Assembly (NCBI GenBank): GCA_030603505.1
Contig: JAUVXQ010000012.1
Location: forward strand, 1-21,162
Reading direction: 5' to 3'
Origin: Candidatus Heimdallarchaeota archaeon
GTDB lineage: Archaea; Asgardarchaeota; Heimdallarchaeia; Heimdallarchaeales; Heimdallarchaeaceae
DNA length: 21,162 bases
This document shows, one piece after another, positions 14,710 to 21,162 of this stretch. Position numbers and translations under genes: made by a program. Within the stretch, counting starts at the first letter, position 1, and each line of letters begins with the position of its first letter. The notes beneath the pieces were generated by a model. The model was not told the origin of the DNA and ran no database searches. It saw only the letters and a list, made by a program, of their open reading frames with translations.

Positions 14710-16212
14710 CTAAAAGTTATACAGTTCAGAATATTTTTCATTTAGGTAATCTATCAGATATTTAGGTGTTGGCTCCTCTCCTGTTACTTCCTTAAGTAAT
14801 TCAGATGGATCATACATGTTTCCTTTTTCATGAATGTTTTCTTTGAACCAGTTAGTAATGATTTCAATGTTACCATTTTCTAATTCTTCTTTCCAGTTAG
14901 GAATGTCTTTTTTAAGTTTAGCAAAAAATTGCGCACCAAAAATGTTTCCCATTGAGTAAGTAGGAAAATAACCTACCATTCCTCCAGACCAATGAACATC
15001 TTGCATTACACCTTCAGCATCGTCTTGTACATCGTATCCCAACATTTCTCTCATTTTTTCATTCCATACTTTAGGTAAGTCTGCTACTTCTATGTTTCCT
15101 TCAATTAAATCCTTTTCAATTTCGAATCTGAGTATAATATGTAAATTATAAGTAACTTCATCTGCTTCAACTCTTATAGCTGAAGTTTTAACGCTGTTAA
15201 TAGAGAAAATAAATTATTCATAAGTGACATCTTCAAAGATGGTACCAGTGATTTCTTTAAAGCGTGAAAAGTAGAACTTCCAGAAAGATTCGCTTCTACC
15301 AATAATATTCTCATAAAAACGTGAACTCGATTCATGAATACCCATACTACAGTAATTGCCGACAGGCTGATATCTCCACTCTTTCTTTTGGTTTTGATCA
15401 TAACAACCATGCCCAGCTTCATGCATAGTAGCAAACAAAGAACTTGTAAAATGGTTTTCTAAATATCTGGTTGTAATGCGAACATCATCATAGCTCCCTG
15501 TAGTGAAGGGATGAGCTGCTATGTCTAGTCGACCTCTTTTCAAATCATAACCAATAAGGGGAATAATGTCATCTGAAATTTTCTTCTGAATTTCAGTTGG
15601 ACAATAACGATGAATGATAGTTTCATCTGGTTTGTTTGAAGCATTTTGACATTTCTTAATTAGCTCTATAGTTGCTTCTTTCAGTAGAGTAAAAATCTTA
15701 GTATAAGATTCTACAGACATACCAGGTTCAAAAAAGTCTAGCATTACATCATAAGGAGGAAGATCAGGATTTAAATAATGAGCATACTTCTTTCCAAGTT
15801 CAATGATCTTTTCTAGATAAGGTAAGTAGGTTGCGAAATCATTATTCTTTCTTGCGTTCTTCCAGATTTCATGTGTTATTACGGATTGTTTAGTAAACTC
15901 AGCAACAAATTCAGTAGGGAGTTTAGTTTTTTTATCATACTCTCTTTTCACAAGGTATATGTTCCTTTTCTCAGTTTCAGACATTTTCTCATATTCAGGA
16001 TGTTCTAAAATTTCCTTAATAATTATGCCAATCGATGGATCTATAGACTTTAAATGTGCTAGTTTGCTGATATATTCCATCTGATTCCCTCTTTGTTCAA
16101 CTGACTCATCAGGTAACATAACTAGTGTATCCCAACCCATTAAACTGGAAATTTCTTCAATAACTTGAATCTCCCGAACTTTTGACATTAATTTTTTGTA
16201 TTTCTCTTTCAT
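14710..16212 (-). pseudogene. M32 (carboxypeptidase Taq-type) metallocarboxypeptidase, interrupted by one in-frame TAA
   Basis: M32 enzymes are zinc carboxypeptidases that trim C-terminal residues from peptides in the cytoplasm. The frame spans 501 codons, the usual family length. A single TAA at 15214-15216 (codon 333) splits it into a 332-residue N-part and a downstream part in the same frame with no shift. The N-part has the W-D-T motif (27-29), H-P-F-T-T-G (234-239), zinc-binding H-E-A-G-H (264-268) and third-ligand G-I-H-E-S (Glu294). After the stop the same frame reads I-N-S-V-K-T-S-A-I-R-V-E-A-D-E-V-T-Y-N-L-H-I, the conserved M32 segment, and ends normally in Y-L-N-E-K-Y. In relatives the stop position falls in an E-E-F-like stretch, so GAA-to-TAA is a plausible single change. 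The only methionine start after the stop (15054) would miss the I-R-V-E-A-D-E motif. It is either a recent nonsense mutation, a sequencing or assembly error, or recoding; TAA recoding is not known in archaea. Confidence 0.88.
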
Positions 16213-16469
16213 TCGAATATATCTCTTTTTGATAATTTGCTATTGACGCAACTGATAAATTTTTGGGACTAGCTGATTTAGTTCTGTATTCAAGTAAAAT
16301 TTGTAATGTTCTAGGAAATAGTACAAATGCTTATTTTAACTGTTAATAGCAGAAGTCCACTTACTTTAGGTAGGAGTAGTTCATTGTAATATTTTAAATA
16401 GAAGCTTATTCATATTCTTCTTTGTAACATGATTATTTACAAAATAATTGATGTTAGAAGTGGTAACTA

Positions 16470-17267
16470 ATGAGAAAAAGATTTAATGTACTAGTTTTAT
16501 TTTTTACATTCAGTTTAGTATTGACCTCATTGAACTCAATTTCAGCAATGGTCGAGATTGAAATTGATTCTCTTATATTCCACGAATCAGTAGAAAAAGA
16601 TGCTGTATTCAATTGGGAAATAAAGAAATTCACATTTGAAGGTGAAATATTTGGTACAACTACATTTCCAATGCCTTATCAAGAGGGGGACATATTAACA
16701 ATAAGGGTCATTAAAGATCCCTCTGAAGCTAACCTTTCAGCATCAGACTTGGGGATATTTGAATATCAAATTAATGGAACACCGGTTACTACAGATTTTT
16801 TTGTGGAACCTGGATTTTCTCTCCTTGGTATAACTTATTTTGGTTTTTTTATTTCCTCACTGTTACCTCTCCAATTTACTAATAGCAGTGGTACTTACGA
16901 TTTTTTCGAATTTTACTATGAAATGCTATTATGGCAGAAAGAAATAATAGAATCACAACTTGAAAATGCAACAATGACAGTTGAGCTAGATAGCAAATAC
17001 CTAACTAATACACAAGATTTTGTTATGGACGGAGACGATTATTCAATTGAAAGTCATAATACTATTAAATGGAATAGAAAGACTGGCTTTCTTGAGAAAT
17101 CTGAAGGTAACACTGAGATAAACTTTAATGGTAGTCTAATAACTTCTGAAGTATTAATAGAATTGCAAAGTTCCATTAGCATTCCATTCAATTGGTGTTA
17201 TAGTTTATTCTCTGTGCTTATTATTAGTCTTTTCGTTCTTGTTTTAAGGAAAAAGAAACTAGTCTAA
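16470..17267 (+). CDS. Secreted, C-terminally membrane-anchored protein of unknown function
   Basis: 265 residues. An N-terminal signal peptide (M-R-K-R-F-N, then a hydrophobic stretch, likely cleavage after I-S-A at about residue 26) and a C-terminal hydrophobic helix (about 242-259) followed by R-K-K-K define a type I surface protein. The exterior part is beta-rich: F-N-W-E-I-K-K-F, G-D-I-L-T-I-R-V, and near the end W-N-R-K-T-G-F-L-E-K-S-E-G. This pattern of 'W-x-x-x-T-G-x-L' before the anchor is seen in archaeal cell-surface 'choice-of-anchor'-style proteins; that placement is tentative. N-x-S/T sites are present (N-L-S, N-G-T, N-S-S, N-A-T, N-G-S). A ligand or partner is not evident. A weak ribosome-binding site (GTGGTAA) lies upstream of the ATG. 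Confidence 0.75.
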   Translation: MRKRFNVLVLFFTFSLVLTSLNSISAMVEIEIDSLIFHESVEKDAVFNWEIKKFTFEGEIFGTTTFPMPYQEGDILTIRVIKDPSEANLSASDLGIFEYQINGTPVTTDFFVEPGFSLLGITYFGFFISSLLPLQFTNSSGTYDFFEFYYEMLLWQKEIIESQLENATMTVELDSKYLTNTQDFVMDGDDYSIESHNTIKWNRKTGFLEKSEGNTEINFNGSLITSEVLIELQSSISIPFNWCYSLFSVLIISLFVLVLRKKKLV

Positions 17268-17286
17268 CATCTTTTTTTTCATCTTC
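17268..17286 (+). terminator. T-tract terminator
   Basis: A run of eight T's (ATCTTTTTTTTCATCTTC) lies immediately after the stop codon of the anchored surface protein gene. Confidence 0.5.
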
Positions 17287-17383
17287 AAATTAGAAATATG
17301 ACTAACAATTTGCGATTCAATCGTACATTTGTTTTTTTCAGCATAAATAAATAATAGTAATAAATTCTTCGTATCGGAGAGAA

Positions 17384-18283
17384 ATGGTTAAGATTCTTGG
17401 TATTGATAGAGAACGATGCATTAAATGTGAAAAATGCGTAGAAGTATGCACAGTTCTGTTATTTTCCGTTGAACGAAATGAGGAAACAATGGAGAAAAAT
17501 ATAGTTTTCAGTGATTCTTTCGAAAGATGTTTCAGGTGTGGGCATTGCATTTCTATCTGTCCAACAGAAGCTATCTCTTATGAAGATGCAGATGCTCCTT
17601 ACAACTTTGAGGAAGCTAGTAATCCAGAAAAAATTCTTTCATTTGATGACCTTATGAAACTAGTTCGTTGCAGAAGATCTATAAGGAAGTATGAAAATAA
17701 GCCTGTACCAAGAGAAAAAATTGAATCAATTTTAGAGGTTATGAGGTATGCTCCTAGCGCAAGTAATAGGCAAGGAAGAAAGTATATTGTAATAACGGAC
17801 CAGAATAAGATAAGGGAATTATCAAAAAAAGTTGCTAACATGATAGCAATAACAAAAAAATATTTTATGCTTAAATATCTTGTAATTCCATTTACAAAAG
17901 GTGTGATAAGAAAGCGACTTCTGAATCCAAAAACCAAGAAGAGCATGATGATGTTTTTAGAAGAAACTGCGAAGGGTAGAGATTTAATTTTCTTCCATGC
18001 TCCTTGTGTCATTATATTGTATGCACCAAAATATAGTCAAATGACTGGTCCCGATGCAGGAATAGCGATTACACATGGAATGTTTGCAGCTCAAGCGCTA
18101 GGATTAGGGACTTGTTGGATAGGCTTTGCTCAAGAGTATCTTTGGAGAAGTAGAAAGACTAGAAAAAAGCTAGGAATTCCAACGTGGTGTAATGTTTATG
18201 GAGTAATGATAGTTGGATATCCTTCACTGAAATTCGAACGAGTACCACCTAGAAGACAGTTGACAGTGCAGTGGCTAGAGTGA
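17384..18283 (+). CDS. Nitroreductase-family protein with N-terminal 2x[4Fe-4S] ferredoxin domain
   Basis: 299 residues. The N-terminal ferredoxin domain has two complete CxxCxxCxxxC motifs (Cys12, 15, 18, 22 and Cys48, 51, 54, 58, the last followed by Pro), each also supplying a ligand to a [4Fe-4S] cluster. From about residue 84 follows an FMN-dependent nitroreductase domain with R-C-R-R-S-I-R-K-Y (94-102), A-P-S-A-S-N-R-Q-G (about 125-133), and G-L-G-T-C-W-I-G in the C-terminal half. In such fusions the clusters can pass electrons to FMN, so ferredoxin rather than NAD(P)H may be the donor; the substrate is unknown. The ATG has GGAGA 3 nt upstream and a TATA-like AAATAAATAATA about 35 nt upstream. 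All cluster ligands are present. Confidence 0.9.
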   Translation: MVKILGIDRERCIKCEKCVEVCTVLLFSVERNEETMEKNIVFSDSFERCFRCGHCISICPTEAISYEDADAPYNFEEASNPEKILSFDDLMKLVRCRRSIRKYENKPVPREKIESILEVMRYAPSASNRQGRKYIVITDQNKIRELSKKVANMIAITKKYFMLKYLVIPFTKGVIRKRLLNPKTKKSMMMFLEETAKGRDLIFFHAPCVIILYAPKYSQMTGPDAGIAITHGMFAAQALGLGTCWIGFAQEYLWRSRKTRKKLGIPTWCNVYGVMIVGYPSLKFERVPPRRQLTVQWLE

Positions 18284-18327
18284 TGATTTCTCAATTTAAA
18301 CAAATTGAAGGAATGGATGAGTGTAGA

Positions 18328-18726
18328 TTATTCCGTCACTCTAGGATCAGCAACTATCTGAACCGAATTACCTTCTGAATCTGTTAAATTAAAGTAAGAA
18401 ACCATCTTTGGAATATCGAGAATGTCTGTTGTTTTAACTCCTTTACTTTCCAAATATTCTTTAGTCTCTTCTAAATTTTCTACTGCAATTGTAAACGTTC
18501 CCGAACTTGGTTGAAGCTCTCCTGATTCTTCAATTGTATTTAATCCAAGTTTAGGTGTTCCCCCAGGTAAGTCTAGTTCACACCACCCAGCTTCAGGTGA
18601 CATATACCAAGATACTTTGAAGTTAAATATGTCCTCATAGAATTTTTTAGCTCGATCTAAGTCCTTGACTTTTAGTTGGAAATACATTCTGCTAAAAACA
18701 ATTGGATTGTCTTTTTTTTCTGACAT
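18328..18726 (-). CDS. VOC/glyoxalase-fold protein
   Basis: A vicinal-oxygen-chelate fold protein of 132 residues from the preferred start. The first beta-alpha-beta unit reads F-Q-L-K-V-K-D-L-D-R-A-K-K-F-Y-E-D-I-F, then W-C-E-L-D-L-P-G-G and L-G-L-N. The second has F-T-I-A-V-E-N-L-E-E-T-K-E-Y-L-E-S-K-G-V and ends F-N-L-T-D-S-E-G-N-S-V-Q-I-V, the canonical VOC ending. The family includes glyoxalase I, dioxygenases and antibiotic-binding proteins; no substrate is implied. The frame is open to ATG 18771, but a TATA box (CTTTATAAG) lies inside that extension, 26 nt before the ATG at 18726. The shorter form, from M-S-E-K-K-D-N-P-I-V, is therefore the likely product of a leaderless mRNA. Confidence 0.85.
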   Translation of the reverse strand: MSEKKDNPIVFSRMYFQLKVKDLDRAKKFYEDIFNFKVSWYMSPEAGWCELDLPGGTPKLGLNTIEESGELQPSSGTFTIAVENLEETKEYLESKGVKTTDILDIPKMVSYFNLTDSEGNSVQIVADPRVTE

Positions 18727-18747
18727 GAAATAGGATGCAGATTTGTA

Positions 18748-18757
18748 CTTATAAAGC
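18748..18757 (-). promoter_or_regulatory. TATA box deciding the VOC protein start
   Basis: Minus-strand GCTTTATAAG is centred 26 nt before ATG 18726, the standard archaeal TATA-to-start-site distance. It argues against the upstream ATG at 18771, which would place the TATA box inside the coding region. Confidence 0.6.
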
Positions 18758-18771
18758 TGTTTTTCTGCCAA

Positions 18772-19046
18772 AAGATATGTTCTAGATTTATCTAGAAATA
18801 TCTCTCTTTCTATTTTGGAATTACAGCTGAATAAAACTCGATAAATCTCCCGACGTAAATATTATTAACGTATTTTAAACGTATTATTTGTAAAATTCAA
18901 TGTTTGAAATTTGAAAACTAGAGCTTCTCTAGTTTTATTGTCTCAAATTACGTCTAGAAATTTTTGTCGTTAAGTTTTTGCGCTTTTTTTCTTACTTGAT
19001 TAGCAAAAGTTAATATTATCTCTAACTTAGTTATTGTTGATAAGAG
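18772..19046. promoter_or_regulatory. Divergent intergenic region with palindromes and ACGTA repeats
   Basis: The region lies between the divergent VOC and DUF1028 genes. It holds an inverted repeat TTCTAGA/TCTAGAA (18780-18797), three ACGTA motifs (18853, 18868, 18879), a long hairpin (18908-18949) and several T-runs (18960-18990). A TATA-like GTTAATATTAT (about 19009-19019) precedes the DUF1028 gene. No ORF of note is present. Confidence 0.5.
18908..18949. other. Strong stem-loop between divergent genes
   Basis: A perfect 10-bp stem, AAAACTAGAG (18914-18923) with CTCTAGTTTT (18927-18936), closes a 3-nt CTT loop. An outer AATTTG/CAAATT pair (18908-18913 with 18944-18949) extends it. T-rich sequence follows on the plus strand. 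Because both flanking genes read away from it, it is not an ordinary gene terminator. It could be the end of a small RNA or an operator. Confidence 0.5.
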
Positions 19047-19901
19047 ATGACGTTTTCAATCGTTGCTTATGATCCAGAGAAAAAAGAATGGGGAGTAGCA
19101 GTTCAATCAAAGTTCATTGCAGTAGGTGCAATCGTTCCATATGCTAAAGCAAATGTTGGAGCTATTGCAACACAAGCTTGGTGCAATACTAGCTATGGTC
19201 CAAAGGGTTTGGCCTTACTAGAACAAGGGTTTACAGCTGAAGAAACATTACAAACTTTAACTAGATATGATCCAAAACGAGAGCACAGACAAGTTGGAAT
19301 AGTTGATTCCTTTGGTGATGTTGATTCCTTTACAGGAAAGGAATGTTTTGAATGGGCTGGAACCATTGAAGGAGAAAATTATGCTTGTCAAGGTAACATT
19401 CTAGCATCAGAAGATGTAGTTCTAGCTATGTCTCAAGCATATAAAGAAACTAAAGGAGATTTAGTAGATCGTCTTTTTGCAGCCTTAGAAGCTGGACAAG
19501 AAGAAGGAGGAGATAAAAGAGGAAAACAATCTGCTGCAATTCTGATTGTTAAAGAGAAAGGAGTTTACGATGGTGGAACTGACAATTACATCAATATCAG
19601 AGTAGATGACCATCCAACCCCTATTAAAGAATTAAGACGCGTTTTCACACTTTATGACTTGAGCCTCTTAAAAAGAGATGATCCTGAAGACATAGTTAAA
19701 TTGGAAGGAGATGTGTTGAAAACAATCAAAAAAGTACTAAAAACTGATGGATTCTATGAAGGAGCTATTAACGCTAAGTTAGATATAATAACAAAAGATT
19801 CCTTGAAGAAGTGGATGCACACAAATAACTTTGAAGTTAAAGAGAGAGAAGACGAGTATATGTGGGGTGCGATATACAGATATATACAAAAACGAAAATA
19901 A
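19047..19901 (+). CDS. DUF1028 family protein (COG3342), Ntn-hydrolase-like
   Basis: 284 residues. The whole family pattern is visible: M-T-F-S-I-V-A-Y-D at the start, then G-V-A-V-Q-S-K-F-I-A-V-G (16-27), G-A-I-A-T-Q-A-W-C-N-x-x-Y-G (38-51), R-Q-V-G-I-V-D (81-87), C-Q-G-N-I-L (113-118) and A-G-Q-E-E-G-G-D-K-R-G-K-Q-S-A-A (149-164). The fold is predicted to be Ntn-hydrolase-like, with Thr2 as the possible nucleophile after Met removal; activity is not established. The last 70 or so residues (D-G-F-Y-E-G-A-I-N-A-K-L) form the small C-terminal domain found in part of the family, which resembles a peptidoglycan-binding-like helical domain. There is no signal peptide. T-rich sequence after the stop (19921-19928) probably ends the transcript. 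Confidence 0.88.
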   Translation: MTFSIVAYDPEKKEWGVAVQSKFIAVGAIVPYAKANVGAIATQAWCNTSYGPKGLALLEQGFTAEETLQTLTRYDPKREHRQVGIVDSFGDVDSFTGKECFEWAGTIEGENYACQGNILASEDVVLAMSQAYKETKGDLVDRLFAALEAGQEEGGDKRGKQSAAILIVKEKGVYDGGTDNYINIRVDDHPTPIKELRRVFTLYDLSLLKRDDPEDIVKLEGDVLKTIKKVLKTDGFYEGAINAKLDIITKDSLKKWMHTNNFEVKEREDEYMWGAIYRYIQKRK

Positions 19902-19979
19902 GAGCTAAAATAATCACTCTATTTTTTTATTCACAAAAGCTGTAACCAGAAAAAATCGGTCAATTTGCTTTTTTAAGGA

Positions 19980-20071
19980 TTAACGTAAATTATCGTTATG
20001 TACCATATTTGACGTTTAAATGACAGAATCAAACCATGCATATAAAGACATCATAATAAAACGTTTTAAAG
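19980..20071 (+). promoter_or_regulatory. Promoter region of the Nudix gene
   Basis: TATA box GTTTTAAAG (20063-20071) is centred 26 nt before the ATG at 20093, so the mRNA is probably leaderless; no ribosome-binding site is seen. Upstream lies an inverted repeat TAACG (19981-19985) with CGTTA (19994-19998) and further ACGTTT motifs (20012, 20061), which could be operator half-sites. Confidence 0.5.
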
Positions 20072-20092
20072 ATTACAAAATGATGTGCAAAT

Positions 20093-20542
20093 ATGAGAAT
20101 ACCAATTCAAGTGTTAGTATATCCTGTAAGATATAAAGATGATACGTGGGAGTTCCTCTTACTCAGAAGAATAGAGAGTAGAGGAGGGTTTTGGCAAGGA
20201 GTAACAGGTCATACAGAGAGAGGAGAAAGGTTGATAGACGCCGCTAAAAGAGAATTGCTAGAAGAAACAAGTTTTGTATCAAGTCTCATTTTTCATACTG
20301 ATTTTTCATATACCATTCCATTAGATGAAAAGCACGCAGAAGACTATCCTCCAGATACAAAAGAAATTCCTGAGTACGTATTTATCGCAAGAATAGATCC
20401 CTCAGATAATCCTACACTTGATCCACTTGAACATAATGATTGGAAATGGTGCTCTTTTGATGAAGCATTAGACTTACTTTTCTGGGAGACTAATAAAGAA
20501 GCTTTAATCTATTGTAATAATTATCTAACAGAAGAAATGTAA
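20093..20542 (+). CDS. Nudix hydrolase
   Basis: 149 residues, a single Nudix domain. The Nudix box (G-x5-E-x7-R-E-U-x-E-E-x-G-U) is at residues 39-61: Gly39, Glu45, Arg53, Glu54, Glu57 and Glu58 are all present, while the last Gly is Ser60. The preceding G-G-F-W-Q-G-V-T-G and the later E-H-N-D-W-K-W-C-S-F-D-E-A are typical of the dATP/dihydroneopterin-triphosphate pyrophosphohydrolase (NudB-like) branch. Such enzymes hydrolyse nucleoside diphosphates linked to another moiety, with Mg2+ bound by the box glutamates. Substrate specificity cannot be decided from sequence. A pyrimidine-rich tract after the stop (20559-20582) probably ends transcription. Confidence 0.92.
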   Translation: MRIPIQVLVYPVRYKDDTWEFLLLRRIESRGGFWQGVTGHTERGERLIDAAKRELLEETSFVSSLIFHTDFSYTIPLDEKHAEDYPPDTKEIPEYVFIARIDPSDNPTLDPLEHNDWKWCSFDEALDLLFWETNKEALIYCNNYLTEEM

Positions 20543-20623
20543 AAAGATATAGAATAGCCTTATTTTTCTTTTTCTTCTTTATATTTCTGAATCACATAAT
20601 ATTTATTAAACCACTAACGATTC

Positions 20624-20635
20624 ACATATAATAAA
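20624..20635 (+). promoter_or_regulatory. TATA box of the methyltransferase gene
   Basis: CATATAATAAAG is centred about 26 nt before the ATG at 20655, predicting another leaderless transcript. A second TATA-like ATTTATTAAA lies at 20601-20610. Confidence 0.5.
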
Positions 20636-20654
20636 GAATAATCAAGTGAATAAA

Positions 20655-21162
20655 ATGGTTGAATTGATAAGTAATACGCTTTTCAGAATTTTATCAACTA
20701 TGATAGCAATTAGAGACATTCTAGTAAATCTTGATAAAGTTGTAGAGGAAATTGGAATTCAACCAGGAAATGTTGTTTTAGATTATGGTTGTGGTCTTGG
20801 TAGTTTTTCAATTCCAGCAGCTAAAATAGTAGGTGATAAAGGAAAAGTATATGCTTTAGATATTCATCCTCTTGCATTAAAGCGTACTAAGAAAAAAGCT
20901 CAAAAAAAGGGACTAACCAATATAGAATTTATCCACTCAGATTGTGACACAAGTTTGGATGATGAGAGTGTGGATGTTGTTCTCTTTTATGATATGCTAG
21001 AAAGTTTACTTACACCCCAAAAACAACTAGAAGAATTATACAGAATATTGAAGCCTGAAGGAATTCTATGTGCAAAGGACATGCATTCTGATGATAAAAT
21101 ACTCTCTATAATAACAGGAAATGATCTATTTCAATTAAAAATAAAAAGCAAGAAACAATTTA
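20655..21162 (+). CDS. Class I SAM-dependent methyltransferase, 3'-truncated by the window
   Basis: 169 codons are visible and the frame is still open at the window end. The Rossmann-type motifs occur in order: motif I V-L-D-Y-G-C-G-L-G-S-F (about 41-51) binds S-adenosylmethionine, motif II is A-L-D-I-H-P-L-A (acidic residue for the ribose), motif IV-like is D-V-V-L-F-Y-D-M-L-E, and the post-motif helix with L-Y-R-I-L-K-P-E-G-I-L follows. It belongs to the UbiE/Methyltransf_11-like group, which methylates small molecules, lipids or cofactors; the substrate is unknown. The start is fixed by the TATA box 26 nt upstream. The N-terminal 30 residues form a helix before the fold. Confidence 0.88.
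   Translation, partial: MVELISNTLFRILSTMIAIRDILVNLDKVVEEIGIQPGNVVLDYGCGLGSFSIPAAKIVGDKGKVYALDIHPLALKRTKKKAQKKGLTNIEFIHSDCDTSLDDESVDVVLFYDMLESLLTPQKQLEELYRILKPEGILCAKDMHSDDKILSIITGNDLFQLKIKSKKQF

Noticed and set aside
14710..15054. Independent C-terminal M32 subunit from ATG 15054
   Set aside because: The same frame is open and family-like for 53 codons before that ATG. Starting there would omit the conserved I-R-V-E-A-D-E segment, and no ribosome-binding site is evident.
15174..15434. Separate small minus-strand gene
   Set aside because: It is an alternate frame over the M32 gene, whose own frame carries the zinc motif and family similarity.

Overview
The window is AT-rich and compact and is almost certainly archaeal. 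The strongest marker is an adjacent gatE-gatD pair, the Glu-tRNA(Gln) amidotransferase found only in Archaea. TATA boxes lying about 26 nt upstream of start codons (apparently leaderless mRNAs), T-tract terminators, a CTP-type polyprenol/phytol kinase-like protein and several secreted proteins with a C-terminal membrane anchor also fit. The gene mix would suit an Asgard-type archaeon, but no eukaryotic-signature protein is present here to prove that.

Layout. At 1-638 is the 3' end of a NosD-like beta-helix surface protein with a C-terminal membrane anchor. It is followed by about 450 bases with no convincing gene. From 1093 to 3120 (minus strand) are a two-module winged-helix regulator and a small secreted protein. 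Between them lies a tandem array of three hairpin-rich elements (about 2361-2659), the least explained structure in the window. From 3337 to 6672 (minus) are gatD and gatE, abutting with no gap. Divergent from gatE is a COG2251 (TM0106-type) RecB/RNase H-fold nuclease (6801-8177), then a thioredoxin-reductase-fold flavoprotein that lacks the CxxC (8273-9250). A two-gene minus operon follows (10552-9298): a pyruvate-kinase-C-terminal-like protein and a CTP-dependent lipid kinase-like membrane protein. Next come two small unknown proteins, a DUF457-type membrane metal hydrolase, and an intracellular GH31 alpha-glucosidase. The M32 carboxypeptidase that follows (14710-16212, minus) is full length apart from one in-frame TAA. 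The right part holds a secreted/anchored protein, a ferredoxin-nitroreductase fusion, a VOC/glyoxalase-fold protein, a DUF1028 protein, a Nudix hydrolase and the start of a SAM methyltransferase.

How the genes fit together. Apart from gatE-gatD and the 10552-9298 pair, most genes look singly transcribed, with their own TATA box and a T-rich 3' end. The content is mainly housekeeping and metabolic: tRNA-dependent Gln-tRNA formation, glucan and peptide breakdown, redox flavoproteins and isoprenoid lipid phosphorylation. No phage, CRISPR, rRNA, tRNA or insertion sequence was recognised. The best candidate for something undescribed is the hairpin array at 2361-2659, possibly a structured RNA leader or an operator array for the adjacent regulator. 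The next most notable points are the nonsense-interrupted M32 gene and the COG2251 protein, whose N-terminal nuclease motif looks decayed.
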